Source of the DNA: Hyperoplus lanceolatus
Taxonomy: Eukaryota; Chordata; Actinopteri; Uranoscopiformes; Ammodytidae
Length of the DNA: 64,000 bases
Direction: 5' to 3'
NCBI GenBank assembly: GCA_026929865.2
Contig: CM049418.1
Location: forward strand, 6,719,501-6,783,500
The number at the start of each line of letters is the position of its first letter. Position 1 is the first letter of the stretch. The translations under genes and the position numbers were made by a program. Positions 1 to 13,289 of the stretch are shown here, piece after piece. The notes below the pieces were generated by a model that did no database searches, was not told where the DNA came from, and saw only the letters and a list, made by a program, of their open reading frames with translations.

Positions 1-1840
1 ACACAGCTTGTTTTTGTCCTTGCCATAGAACAAAACATGTCATTTTAAACTCAATATCACATTTTGTTTTGCTCTTCCTTCCTGGCCTCTGTCTGTCAGT
101 AAAGATCAGGTTTCTTTTGTTCTGGTGCAGGTCCACTTAAAAAGATAGGTCTCATGATATTCTATATATGTGCCATTGTAAGCAAAACCCCTAAAAATAA
201 GAGCAGTGTGTTAGTCCGTCTCTCAGTGCTTTCCTACTTCCCTATCATATCTGTAGAACTCAACTTCAAACCCATTCACTCCCATTAAAAACTGACTGGG
301 TACTGAAGCACACAACTGGAGTAAATTGTATACCGGTATTTGCTGGGGATTATTTTCTATGGATGATACACATTTGGTGGTCTAGTGAGAAGCTTACAGT
401 TAAATCATTGTTTGAATGCTACTCCTTCCACTCTGAAACAGGTATAAGTCCCAGTAAAGTCGTGCTGTCGCTTTTTATTTATTTTTATTCATTCCCGCCA
501 GAAAAAACAAGATGGTTCCCTATTAGAGAATTCCCTTCGAATAGCAGTGTGACCTTTAAATAAACTGAGATAATGTGGGGCAGGAAGCTTTACTTGGGAG
601 GACAAATCACGCAAAAAAAAGTTACTCTCTGACGTACAAGTAGGCACGGCAGATTCAACAGATTAAAACAAATCAGATCTGGAAAGGACGCCAAATAGGA
701 GTCAAAAGTTTAAACGTTGTGTCCATCTGTGTATGCTTGCTTGCTTTTGTTTGTTGGAAGAAAAAGGGAGGAATATCATGTATCTGGGCTACTTGTGCAC
801 AAACAGTACAGTACACTGTTAAAAAGCAAATGCAGGCTCTATGAATTATTTCACAGACACTGAATTTCGCACAGGTGGAACCAACTCAAATGAGTAACGT
901 GCATGCAAATACACATACAAGGAGAACATCCACTACCTTTAATAATTTACCAGGTGGGAGAGAGCCACCATCGGATGCTGCTTCCATTGCACATTAATAA
1001 TGAAGGCTCAGAGTGTGTTTGTGCGTAAGTGTGTTGCCATAGCGTCACTAATTCAACGTGTGCACATGTTTAATTAACGTCATGTATAATCCAACAATGT
1101 CAATTTCAGGTTACAATAAATTATATGCAAAAAATATTAGCTGTCAATTAGGAAGCTAGTAGAAAGAGAAACTAAACAGCCTATCTTTTTGTCCTTTTTT
1201 GTGAGAGGAAAAAGCTGCATTAGATTTGATTTAGTTGTAAGGCTCAGTGCCTCTAAAACCCAGAAGAGACCCGCTAAACACTGCAAGATTTCCTTTTTGA
1301 TCTAATAGATTCCACATTACCCCTCATGGGAATGGGGCTAGTAGAGTCCATTCATGAGTCCGCATTTCAAAACTAAAAGCCTGGAGGCTTGGGCTGATAC
1401 TATAAACACAAGAACAATATCATAACACAGAATTTGGAACATGAAACATCAGAGCCTTCAAAGTTCACCACCTGGATACAAGAGATGCAACTTTATTGAA
1501 GACCAAAGTTGCACCAGAATGTTTTTCATTCACAAACTGAATTGTATTGGTCCATGCTGTTTATGAAGAGAAGCTTTGCAATGCTTTATTCTCTGTGGGG
1601 AACCAATTGACATAACAAGCCTCTTCTATGCGATGGTATCATCATACCAGACGAGACTGCAACAGGAAAACAAAGGGTCAAATCCAATGTGAACAGCTAC
1701 ATGCCCTTAGGGATGCACGGTACTGGAACAATACAGACCTGATTAAGTGGATTGTGTTTGTTTGTGGCCCCCTTAAACACTGTAATACTTTTCTGCTTTG
1801 CTCTACAAATGTGCTACAATGTGCCAACATTTATGCTTAA

Positions 1841-2453
1841 CCCATTGATGACGGCTGCTGCGCGATGCCACATTGCCTCTCCTGCCTGATGCTGCATCAT
1901 GCAGCATTGTTACTTTATCTAATTTTCATGGCATGCGCAGCATAGAATGCACTGTCATTGGTTTCAAATACACATGAGGTGGGTTTTGTTGATTTTTTAA
2001 GACCACGTGATCACCCAAAAGTTGTGTGGTTTGGCGAAAATCACATCAATCAAAAAAATAAAAAATAAAACAAAATAATAAAAAAAAATAAGCCGGCTGT
2101 GTCAGCGATAGTGTATTACAGAACAGTTAGTGGCGTTTGGTGCGCAGAATCAAGGTCCACTATAGGCTACTGACGAAAATCACACTAAATATTTTATATT
2201 ATTTATTCTTTTTTTTCTCCCCCATCTAATTTTGACGATTTTTAGAAAAATTTGTTGGTGTGTAAGCGCTAAGGGAGCATGTTTAAATAAAACCTGTGAA
2301 CCTTAACTTTTAAATGTATTTTATTTCATGTGTCTATGTGCTACACAGGCTTAGATATTAAGGTTTTGGTAGACTTGACAATTCGTACTATTTTTTCAGA
2401 AAACCCTCAGGCATTAAGGACATGCATCCTAGATTGCCATAGTCATCAATGGG
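1841..2453. mobile_element. piggyBac-like MITE with TTAA duplication
   Basis: The left end reads CCCATTGATGAC and the right end GTCATCAATGGG, a near-perfect inverted repeat. Each end abuts TTAA (1837-1840 and 2454-2457), the duplication made by piggyBac and Kolobok transposases. Ends starting CCC next to TTAA fit piggyBac better. The 613-bp body has no transposase frame, so it is non-autonomous. Confidence 0.75.
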
Positions 2454-3211
2454 TTAAAGCTTGTGCTGAAACCCCTCCCTACCTGCATGCATGTGCATTC
2501 TTACGTTTAACAAAAAGGACAAGTAAGGCTTAAACACAATGTTTTAATTGCACAAAAATGCTTTCCTGAGCCCCAAAATAAGTTCAAACATGCACCATCT
2601 ACAATACGAAGCTAAAGTAAACGTAAGAAGAGTACCACAAAACCTGAGAGTTAATAAAAAGCCTTCTGGAGATGCATTGCTTCTGTTCAGCAACCCACCA
2701 TGGCTGAGGTTTTAAGATAACAGGCCTAGTTAATGAGTAACCCCTTCCACTTCACCTCCACTTAGTGACAAAATTCCCGATCAAGTGCCCACGTTAGCGT
2801 AAGCTGCTGCGAGCTTATCTACCAATTCACACGTTGGGCAACAACCACTGCACAAATACACTGGGAGGCATTATAACGGGAAAAGATGGATGAGGTGAAT
2901 CAAGCCCAAAAAGACAATGCCATCTCCTTTCTTTCACTGATGGTTTGATAAACACAGAAAACAACTATCATTGATTTGGATGATTCACTACATTCCTCTT
3001 TAGAATTTTTCTTCCGTATCCACTTCTCTCTTCACTATTATTCCCAGTCCAGTTCTCTTATGAAAACCGCCAAACAATCTCAACCTATTAGTATTTTGTG
3101 GTCACGCAGCTGTTGTCAGCTGATGCGTTCTGCTCTGCTGTGGTCTGAATAGTGAAGTCTAAAGATGTTCCACAGAGATAGGACATTTAATTTGTACCTG
3201 TGCACGTGTGC

Positions 3212-3385
<174 letters not shown>

Positions 3386-4776
3386 AAGATTGAGGATAGA
3401 AAAAAGACATGGTGGTGGGAGTTAAACATGCTGCTGCTTCTGCGTTGTGGAGAACCACAAGCACGGTGTTGTAACATCAGTTTGAGATGACAGTAATTTA
3501 TGTTTTGGGGGGAAATGCAAAAAAATAAAAAAGCCACACACACACACACAGATCCTCAGGCACGGACACACTAACAACCGCATACATTCTTGGCATTTTC
3601 GCAAGAGCCAATTACGGCTGCCCGAACTGGCAGCTCTGGATGTTTTACAAGCCAGCTGAGACAGTGACTCGCTGGAATCTTTCTTAATTATCATCACAAA
3701 AACTCCCCAAATCCTAAGCCGATAATACAGAGGAGGCCATGCATGCAAGCAGAGGCTCTGTGAGCTTGTGGGCGGACATTAATTGAGAAATTCCAGACTC
3801 CTCCCACTCAGAGATGACATACCAAAGCGCCACAGCGGCGATGTCATTAAAGCTGCTTTCTGTGCAGCCACTCAGAGGACCCCTTTCTCTAAACAGCAAT
3901 AGGAAGCCAGACTCGCTTACATGCAAGCGCACGCTCCACACTGTGGCTCACACACAAAATCACAATGATTCAAAACACATGCAAATACTTTAGATGCCTG
4001 ACCAGGGAGAATACTGGCTACAACGTTCAAACAACATACAGTTAGGAAGGTTTGTGAGTAAATGAGCAAACGGGAGCAGCAACATAATGATGGGAGGACA
4101 GATTGAGACTAGAAATGGAAATAAAGTAAGAAGAGTGACAGGGAAAGGACGAGCTATTATAAGCGTACAATTTTAGCACCAGCTGCCTTGGTGGGAGATC
4201 TGTCAGCGGTAAATCAGCGCCCAGAAAAAGCAGAGACTGGGATACAGCGAGAGAATAACTAACAGTGAGCAATTGAAAAGCTGCTGTGTGTGTGTGTGTC
4301 CACGAGGCAGGATCATTCAGAGGTATGTAGGTGTGGTGTGCTCAGACAGGAAACTGTCGCCTATCCCACTTCCTGTGTATCAGCGGGAAAAGCGGAGACA
4401 CGAGATAAGCCTCAAGGTAAATGGAATATATTGAGCCCTCCTCTTCCTCACAGCAAGTGGACGGAATGCATTAACATAACAGAGGGGGAAAAATCCATGA
4501 ATGTCCCCAATGATAAGACACATTTGCTGAGTTTGAATGCACCTATTTTGCCATATGACGGATAGGGACAGGTTTAAGCAGAACATATAGTATGTGTTCA
4601 CCATGCAAATCTCTCAAAGAGAACTTGAGGGGAAAAACACAAGGGGTTAAGACCAAGTGTGATAACTTATCTGGCTCGTAAGGACTTCAGAAATGCCACC
4701 TCTAGGCTAGTTGATGTCTGCAATCGCTGGACAACACATGAGCAGAATCCGACACACACACACACACGTTTCTCAC

Positions 4777-4950
4777 CGATATCTGGAAGACTTCCTGCGT
4801 GTCATCGAGCATTTGGACCCTGATGGAGACTAGGCGTCCCGGGGGCTGGACAGGAGGACGCAGGCCGGGCTCCAGGGTGGACACTCCAAAACTCTCCGGA
4901 GCGCCAAGCCTCTGTCCGGCTGTAGACGGCCTGTCTGCTGGCTCCACCAT
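4777..4950 (-). CDS. farp1: First coding exon of a FARP1-like FERM/RhoGEF gene
   Basis: On the minus strand ATG at 4950 opens 58 codons, ending at a consensus donor (TCG then gtgaga) in phase 0. The peptide contains RLGAPESFGVSTLEPG and LVSIRVQMLDDTQEVFQ. From memory this matches the N-terminus of FARP1 (RLGAPE..GISTLE, LVSIKIQMLDDTQEAFE), where the FERM domain begins; FARP2 is less similar. FARP1 is a membrane-linked FERM, DH and PH protein that regulates Rho-family GTPases in neuronal dendrites and synapses. An acceptor (ctcctccag) puts the exon start at 5019, so 4951-5019 is 5' UTR. The start sits in a good context (GCCATGG on the minus strand). Only this coding exon is in the window; the rest lies left of position 1. 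Confidence 0.85.
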
Positions 4951-5019
4951 GGCGACAGACGCTACGGTTACGGTTGGGGCTCACACCGAGCTGCTCACAA
5001 CAGGCACCTCTGTTAACGT
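4951..5019 (-). other. farp1: farp1-like 5' UTR part of exon 2
   Basis: The acceptor ttctcctccag lies just right of 5019 on the + coordinate. The 69 bases between it and the ATG are noncoding, so an upstream noncoding exon must exist. Confidence 0.65.
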
Positions 5020-8000
5020 CTGGAGGAGAAAAAGGAAAGTATAGCTTTAGGGAGTTTTTTTTCACTCTCAAAGTGTAGGGTTGAAGTTTGTGTCTTTTTT
5101 AGTGGGATTTTCTGGGGTATTTTTGGCTACTTTAAACACACAGTACTTGTCATATGTTACACCAGAAGGATCAGGCATTTCCGCCCAACAACTAAGCTTC
5201 TCCATATTTTGAATCGTAATAGTACACTTAATATAGTAGTAGTAGACACAATTCTGTGTGTTGGTGAATTCATAAGCACATTCTTTTTCTATTTTTCTTC
5301 CATAGGATAAGTCGCATTCTGAGGGAGAACAGGTCAAATGAGATGCACCATTAACCCTCGCTCAGAACATGAAGGTCTTAAATGTGGAGAAAAACAAGTT
5401 GTTTGTCTGCCTCAGAGGGAAACTTTGTGCTTAATTAGTTCAAGAAATGTCTGAAGACTCTCTCTCGGGGTCTAGGTTAAATTGGCCCTTGCACAATTAA
5501 AAAAAAAAACAGACATTTAGTCAGTGAGTTTTTCAGCGTTTGTTTTATTTACACTCGTTAGGACGATGAAAGGAGCATTTCTAACCACAGACACTAGAAC
5601 AAGCCCGACCCCGTACAGCATGACAGCTGAACGTAAAAGACAGACATGTCTCACACTTTTGCCAGACGTGCACTTAATCCAGCTGCAGCACATGTATGTA
5701 TGCAGGTGGGATTTACTCGATAGTTTCCTACCGAGCAAACACTGAGCTCTGTCTAAGACCAGTTCAGACTTGAATCAAAAGCCTCACAAGTTGGGCAGAT
5801 GAGATACGGTCTGAGAATACACAAAGAGACACTCACTGGACCCCCCTCCTCCTTTCCCCTTCTTTCAAACACACACAAACTTTTCGGCGCCCCCCTCCAC
5901 CTCCATCCCCAATCCCAGCCCTTGATAAACCTCAACCTCAGACAATAAATATGCTCTCAGACGGTTGATGACATCACAGGTGAGGAATGTTTTGGAAGAC
6001 AGTCACACACAAACACAGTGGATTTTTATGTGCCTCTGAGTGCACGGGGTCGAGTATGGTACAATGAAAATCAAACATCCCTTTTTTTCCTGTGCTTTCT
6101 CCGAGGTGCTGTAAAACGCATTTCGTCTCGCCAAGAGCCATTACATCACTATTACATGTCGTCGATAAATCAATAAACCATTACGGGACCTATAGAGCTA
6201 TGTATTGATTAGCAGGTCGTTACATCTTTCTTTGTAGTCACTGGTTCAAAACCCCCCTCCTGTCCTGTCTTCTCCTCAGCAGCCAACACTTTTTGTTTAG
6301 GAAAAAACACACTGCAAAGTTAGAGCAAGGCCTCAATCCGCATTGATCAACTTTTTTCTCCTAGGCAGCAACACCGTGCCTCTGCATAAACAGACAGGTC
6401 TAAATATTTAGGGACAAAGGGTTGTGTGGTGCTGCAGACATTGAACAGGGATGACCCTCAATCAAACCCTGCGTGATAGCTGTATAAGCATCCTTCAACA
6501 AACCTTTCCACCCCATCAAAAATACACAGTATGTCATCGGGTTGATTGGGCTGTCCGATTCCAACGCCTCCCTGCCAAATCTGGAGAATAAAACTGCTGT
6601 ATAATTTGCGGTCTTTTTTTTTTTGGTCAACTGTCCTATAGTCCAGTGAGTGCTGGTCACTGTTCTCTGCTAAAGCTTAGATACGAGGTGCAGTGTTACT
6701 ATGGTGAAGCATCTGTGCACCTTCAGAGCAGAAAGAAGAAATAATCGAATCAAGAAATCAATCTGCAACGACTAAGATAACTAATTTGATTATCCAATGC
6801 AAGCGGTTTGCTGCTTTGTGCTGTATTATATCATTAAGTGAACCAATTTTTTGATTTTGGACTGTGGCTCAGACAAAAAAAAAAGCTACTTAAAAAAGTA
6901 GTATGGGTGGATTTGATTATTTTCCAGCTATTTTAATCAGCGAATCAAAAAATAACCATAATAATTATTAGTTTCAGCCCTACTGCAGAGCCTTAAGTCT
7001 TCCAAAGGCCAAAGAAAAGGCCAACGCAGAGGCCCCGGACATGGCACACAGCCAGTGAATGCCTAAGAGCTCCAAGGAAGCTGCTCTTTAGCTGACCTCT
7101 GACCTCAGTGTGAAAGTTGCCTTCTTCCTGCACCAATTACAGAATACATATACAGTACATACAGAAACACATTAGCAATAATGTGTAGCCTGTTTGTAAT
7201 TCAACTCGAAAGACAACTTTTTATTTTGTTCTTCTTTCACCTAATCGAGCATTTTCTTTCAAAAATGTGAGCACAATTGTTGTACTAATCCCTCCACCTG
7301 CACACACACAAACTCTCTGACAAAAGATGACACTTGAAACTGGAGACGAGCCAAAGAAGTGACCAGACAATAAAAAGAGACCTGACATTCAGGTTACTCA
7401 TTACACCTGTGGGAACGCTTGGTTGTTCTTGTGTGCTACCCCCCCCCCCCTCAAATGCACTGAAATGAACGCATAGCTCAGTTGCTAATTAGCATTCCGG
7501 TATTGGCCTGTTTCAGAGAGGGCCGAGACTGAAATACAAAATATTTACACAACTTTATTCCTTAACACTCACTCAATAAGAATCACCTCTTTGTCTCTCC
7601 TTGTGTAACTCGTAAAGACAAAAAAAAACAACAGTCAACTTCGGGGGCCAGTTTAAAACTCTACCTAATCGTTCGCTAACAAGCAGGTGTCAATTACCCC
7701 GATAAACATCAGGGGGTCACATTCTGCAGAGACGGCGGGCCAGGTTTGTTGCACAAACTCATCAACAGGTTACATTTATGGGCAGTTTTTTAAGCTCCAA
7801 ACACACAAGAGCAGCTGTACTCAGGGAGTACTTTTCCACAGGTAAACATGAAAAGGAAACCAAAAAGGCCCTTCCCTAGAGCTGCAATGGCATCAAAACA
7901 CCACACAGCAACTTCCACAACGCTTTTAATGAGGTTGCCCTCATTTATAAAATCAGAAATGTGCACTGGATTGATTGAAGAACTTTGAGTATAACACTTT

Positions 8001-8589
8001 CGGTGTTAATTGTTGTGTTATTTTGGATCAATTTCAAGAAGTTTCATCATCTCCTTAGCAGGGGCTGGGGATTATAAACAGGGTTGGTGGAGCAAGAGAG
8101 GAATACAGAGTGAGCTGGAAACACAGGCACAAAGGAAGCCACTGTGGGAGCTTCCAGCAATCGGGGGCTTTAACTCGGAGGGACGGAGGCAGGCCTCTCG
8201 ACCAGCCTTTGAACTGGTGTTAGCTGAAAGATTCCCAGGAGTTGGCGAGAGGGAAGCCAGGCTATGGGAATCGGATGTGAGTGTGTCTGTGTGTGTGATC
8301 TACAGGGATGGCTTAATGGTTCACTGGCATTAAGCACTCACAAATCTGCTTTCAATCCCTTTGTTGTCAAGAATTAATAATCAAGACGTTTCATAGTAAA
8401 GTGAAAACGATCTGTTTTGTAATCTAGGTTAAAGTATTCACATGGAGGTTGCATAATAGCCAGCATTTGCCAGCTATAAAACAGGTCTAAAAAAATCGAC
8501 CCTTTGATAGACTGGTTTTCAATAGCAACATGAGATAAAATCATGTTTGCACAGAAGAAAAAAGTGCCAAGATTATGGATTCAATATAT

Positions 8590-9290
8590 CAATATATCCT
8601 TTATTTAACCAGGTAAAATTCATTGAGATTAAAATCTCTTTTTCAAGAATGACCTGGCCAAGAAGGCGGCACCATTATAAAATAAGACAATCAACCACAA
8701 TTCTCATACACCACATTCAACGTCAGGTAAAGTACAATACAAGATCCAGGACAAGACTATATGAAGATTGAAATGAATACAGTTAAAAATTAAATAAATA
8801 AACTGGTGACAGATGAATGAATAAACCTGGCCGTTATCAGAAAATAGCTTTACAAACAATTGCATTGACCAAGAGAACTATCTTCTCTGTCCTTCAGGAT
8901 TCCTTTGAATTCTCCCAAGGTGACCAGCTCCGGCAGCTTCAGCTGCTTTTGCACAGTGTTCCAGGCAGAAGGCGCAGCATATTTAAAGGCCTTTTTCCCT
9001 AACTCAGTTCTAGCTCTGGGTACCAACATCTGCAACACATCCCTAGAACGCAAACCATAGCTACATTTGTTTGTGGACATGTAAACACATAGATATGAAG
9101 GGACCAGCCCAATAAGACACTTGTAAACAAAAAACAACCAATGTGAGAGTCTGCGTACAGATAGCGATGGACATTTTGCAGTGGCATACAGGGTACAATG
9201 GTGGACACGATTTCCACAGCCAGTTAAAAATCGCAGAGCACAGTGGTAGACGGTATCCAATCTCTTGAGGTACTGGTCATGTTACATATG
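8590..9290 (-). mobile_element. LINE 3' end with reverse-transcriptase C-terminal remnant
   Basis: Minus-strand codons 9260-8850 give HWLFFVYKCLIGLVPSYL and then ARTELGKKAFKYAAPSAWN, the hallmark C-terminal block of fish L2/CR1-like LINE polyproteins (known pattern, recalled). The 3' flank contains the common teleost tail tttatttaaccaggtaaa. It is 5'-truncated, as most LINE copies are. Confidence 0.75.
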
Positions 9291-9898
9291 GAAAGGTTGC
9301 TTTAAAAGAGGATGAAAGGTCCCAAGCTTAAACTAACGAAAAAGGGATATGATGGGCATACTGTGTGACATTTGATTTGTTTTGGTAGCAGAGATTAAGC
9401 ACTTTTTACTGCAAATTGTGTGCACTGTTACTTGCTGTTTTTGTTTTCTTTCAAATCTATTGAACATTGTCTCGATCTATAGTCTAGTCCAGTGAAAATA
9501 AAACACAAGAAAGCAGAGGGGTATCTTCAGGAATATGTGGATCGTGTGGATTAATGATTTACCAAAAAGGAAAATGTTGTCAAATCAAGAATGAAAGGCA
9601 ATCATAAAGGCAGCATATCCATTGCCTGATTGTGTTACTCATTGCCATTTTTACAAACAAGAAGATCAGTGTTAATTACTGACTGTACAGTCTTGTCTGA
9701 GCTGAAAAATGACACCCAGAGGCGTCCAGCCTTACAAGCGCAGGTTGAGGGCAATATAAAGGCCACAACGCAGCAGGTTTACACCTCCTTGGCAGATCAA
9801 TGGCTTGCGCTTGGTGCCAGGTTTTATCAAGGTGACACCATGCACCCGCCAAGCCATTAAGCTGCTCCACTGCCCTCAGGAGACTTCCTATTGTGGTG

Positions 9899-9913
9899 GG
9901 TGTGTGTGTGTGT

Positions 9914-9958
<45 letters not shown>
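9899..9958. repeat. (GT)n microsatellite
   Basis: An interrupted GT run of about 55 bp. Confidence 0.9.
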
Positions 9959-11049
9959 AGAGGGAAGGAAAGAGCATAACACCAATTCTCATGGCATTGT
10001 GGGTGTGATATTGATCTTGAAAGTGATTGGGCGACGTATAATGATTAGATTTCTACCGGAGCACCCATGAAAGCACTAGCCAAATGTATTGTAGACAATG
10101 CCCATGGTGTGTTCTGCTTCCTCAATGACCCTGCACTCTGACCTCACCAGGGAAAGGCGGTTGCAAAAAAGGAGCCTGTGTCCCTCCCCTTGTGAGATCA
10201 ATAAAGAAAGGGGATTTCTTTGGCAGCTGATGTTGTCACCTCATGGGTGCCATATGTACATTCTCGGGGGGGGGGGGCACACAACGTAAAGGACCTAGGG
10301 AGGAGCGATATAGTGCATTCAACATGCACACAGAAGCTTTTGTCGAAGTGAAATGAAACAGACACACCCCTTTATAAAGCACAATTAAAGGCGCACACAC
10401 ACATTAGAGAACAGTTGGCATGAGTGCAAGGCAAACCTACAGGATGTAGGTTAGCAGAGTAATCCTTTAGGCCAGGCAGGGTAAAGATGTCAGTAGGCTA
10501 AGACAACCCCGATAACCCTCAAGAGAAAGGGGTTGGACACAGTGTGTGTTCAATATTAATGTGCATGAGGGGACGTTTTGTCTCGCCTATCGTAAGGTTA
10601 TGTCAATGGGAAGGCAGCAGGGAGATAATGGTTACAACAACAAAAATCCACTTAAGTATCACTTTAAGTAGGCTACGTGCCTACATAAAACTAGACGCAG
10701 CACAAAATATTAACTATTTGACAAAGGTTGTAGTAGGCGGTGTGTAAATGTTTGAGGATATCCTCGTCTATCATTAAGCTTAGGCTACAGTAAGAAGAAG
10801 CTCTGCTGGACCTCCTAAAGCTCTCAGCCGATTAGGAAAATGAACAAGCTGGTTGCAGTCGCAAATACTTAAGATATCCGGCTCATCAATCATGAGGCAC
10901 TGTTGCCTTAAGAAGCATAAGCCACAAACTGGAAAACATATACATTAAAAGACAGTCAAACAATAAATATGCACTAGTTATAAAGGGAGACGCAGCAGAG
11001 AGGCTACGTGTAACCTCGCTCCATAATCCGGATAGCATGATTTCCTTAC

Positions 11050-11340
11050 CCCCCTCTCTTTCTTCAGGATCCACAGATTGTCCGTCTGTAAAGAGCGTTT
11101 TCTTTTTATTACCACCGCGGTTGGTAAATCCCACACAGTGCTGCGCTGAGGCCGGGTTCGGATCGATAAGTCCTCTCCACCTCGTAGCTGAACCGCTCCC
11201 TCTCCACTCAGGTGGGACGTGGTTTCTGTGTGGTAGCCATTGGGACAAATGTGTATGGGGGAGAATCGTGCGTGGAGCTTTCTACTGGAACAATACAGAT
11301 CAGGACACCGCCTCCAGCACTGGCTCCCCGGCACTACAGT
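11050..11340 (-). promoter_or_regulatory. Candidate noncoding first exon and promoter of the farp1-like gene
   Basis: On the minus strand a strong donor GTAAGG follows 11050. The sequence upstream of it (to about 11340) is CpG-richer than its surroundings and includes CCGCGG and GGCCGGG. Its position fits the missing 5' UTR exon needed by the acceptor at 5019, giving an intron of about 6 kb. The start site is not visible and no TATA box was identified. This is inference from splice logic only. Confidence 0.4.
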
Positions 11341-11818
11341 GATAGGCGGAGGGAAAGTGCGAGCATACAGCCAGTGCAGATAAACAGCGCCACCCCATGG
11401 GGGTTTGGGGAATTGACTGTGTGGAGGCTGGATTGAAGGATTTATAGATCTATTTGTCTATGAACTATGTTTGGTCTGGCTTTGCGAGACTAATGAACTA
11501 TAGGCCTACATTAAACAGTAGCCTATAATATGCGTAGGCTAAGATAAATGGCCATCGATCATTTGCTTTAATAAACAAAGCTTTTTTAATTGAATGCAAT
11601 GAGTTGTATTCCCTTTATCTAGAACTAACTAAATTGTAAAGGATTAGATTAGAACAAAAGGTTTCAATCTTCTTACACAGGGAACTTTGGACACTGTTGT
11701 ATAGGCCTACTGTATAGAAGGCTATTAGGTGCACTCAGTGTAGAATGCTTGCATTGATTTTTGTTGTCTGTAAGATAGGCTACACTGGATACATATAGGC
11801 CTACTGAGATACATTTAA

Positions 11819-12740
11819 AGCCACTACGAGTAAGTCGGCACGTTGGCGACACCTTTGAACAAATGCGGTAGTATTTTAACGACGCCAGCTGTCGTGAAGC
11901 TGTTTGCTAGCTCGTGCAGGGAGTGCAAGATTCAAATAATCAGGAAGCAATATGGTGCGTGTCCGTGTGTTGAAAGTGTGGAGGGCACCGGACTCTTTTC
12001 GGCTCTGTGAGTCTATGGGTGAGACAGCATCAACTAATGGCAGTAAGTGCTAAACACACCTGATTGCAATGAGTTGATGCATTGTCACCTCTCACGGAGC
12101 TGAACGAGTCCGTGTCCTCACACCAAGCGAATGAACGAGAGATGGCAGTTAGTTAGTATGGATCACGTTGAGGTAATGTGTTTATGTTGTAAATAATGAC
12201 TATTTCAGATGAATAATGGTCATCTGATGATGCTGGTGAGGCAAAGTAAACTTTGTTTTAGTAGGCTACCGCTCATTCATTTAGGAGTAAACACTGCAGT
12301 CTAGGTTCGCTGCGTGAAATTGTGTATACGTTGCTTGGCAACGCCCTCCCGCCCGCCTATCACTCTCCCTTTTAGCTTTTCTTCATTGCATTTTCTTTTT
12401 TTTCTTTGATGGTTCAGCCCCGTTATCAGTCATTATGAACAAACAACTGTCTCAAACAAGGCTCCCGCTCCCCTTCCCTCACCTGGAGCCATAGGCTTCT
12501 CAAATCGCGTTCCTGCGCCGCACTGAAATCTGCGACCAATACGGATATGTGACCATAGAGCATGCACGCGTGAACCGAAAATCGGACTGGGTGTACGACC
12601 AGATCAAATGCAGTAATAAAAACTATATAAAAAAGTCTTTCTTTGCACAGATGGTCTCGTTTGCTGTTAAAGGTAATTTATGATTATGAGAGGAAACATG
12701 AGGCTGTTTAAAAGATATTTAAATGTTACTCGTTGCTGCT
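11819..12740 (+). mobile_element. TTAA element family K1, copy A (922 bp)
   Basis: The ends AGCCACTACGAGTAA and TTACTCGTTGCTGCT are imperfect inverted repeats, each abutting TTAA (11815-11818 and 12741-12744). Two more copies lie at 23888-25857 (inverted, interrupted) and 44432-46518 (interrupted). There is no transposase frame. TTAA targets with AG-starting ends suggest a Kolobok-type non-autonomous element. It lies about 0.5 kb upstream of the candidate farp1 first exon. Confidence 0.85.
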
Positions 12741-12794
12741 TTAAGTTAACAATTAGTCTACTTGAAGTTGGCTAAATTATTAAGTAGGCTATTT

Positions 12795-13135
12795 CCATAG
12801 AAAGCAAGGCAAGGCAAGGCAAGTTTATTTATATAGCACAATTCAGACACAAGGCCACTCAAAGTGCTTTACAGGGGCAAGATTAGAAAACATTTAAAAG
12901 CAAATAAAAGAAGCAAATAAAATGAAAATTGCAGGTTAAAATGGAAACAAAAAAGTCTTCAGACTCGATTTAAAAGAACTGAGAGTTGCAGCAGACCTCA
13001 AGTTCTCTGGGAGTTTGTTCCAGAGATTTGGTGCATAATAACTAAAAGCTGCTTCTCCTTGTTTAGTCCTAACTCTAAGGACTGTAAGTAGACCTGTCCC
13101 AGACGACCTAAGGGCTCTGGACGGTTCATAATCAG
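12795..13135 (-). mobile_element. LINE-type 3' tail fragment
   Basis: It starts with a GGCAA pentamer run and contains tttatttatatagcacaatt and caaagtgctttacag, a very common teleost LINE 3' tail (recalled). A degraded relative is visible at 23160-23222 (tttatatagtag, gtgctttacag). Confidence 0.55.
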
Positions 13136-13289
13136 AAGGCTACTTTTATTTCTACTTTACCCCCTAACATTTATTTTTGAGCTTCAATTTACTTTGTATA
13201 GGCCTATTGATACTGTACATGCACAACTAAAAAGGAAAATGTTACCATGCGAATATATGGAACTTTGTATTAAAGTAGAAAAAGGAAAT

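Larger units (their letters stand above)
5020..11049 (-). other. Probable farp1-like intron 1
   Basis: About 6 kb between the 5' UTR acceptor and the candidate first exon. Recognisable content: a degenerate hAT-type tail ending tttcagcccta near 6982, a LINE 3' end at 8590-9290, a GT tract near 9900 and a short G run at 10265. The segment 7380-7760 is less repetitive and contains TAATTAGC and GATAA motifs, but conservation cannot be judged from one sequence. Confidence 0.45.

Noticed and set aside
7380-7760. Possible conserved noncoding enhancer in farp1 intron 1
   Set aside because: TAATTAGC and GATAA motifs are common by chance, and conservation cannot be assessed from one sequence.
8010-8333. 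107-codon plus-strand frame
   Set aside because: No recognisable motif, no splice or promoter context, and it lies in an intron of the opposite strand.
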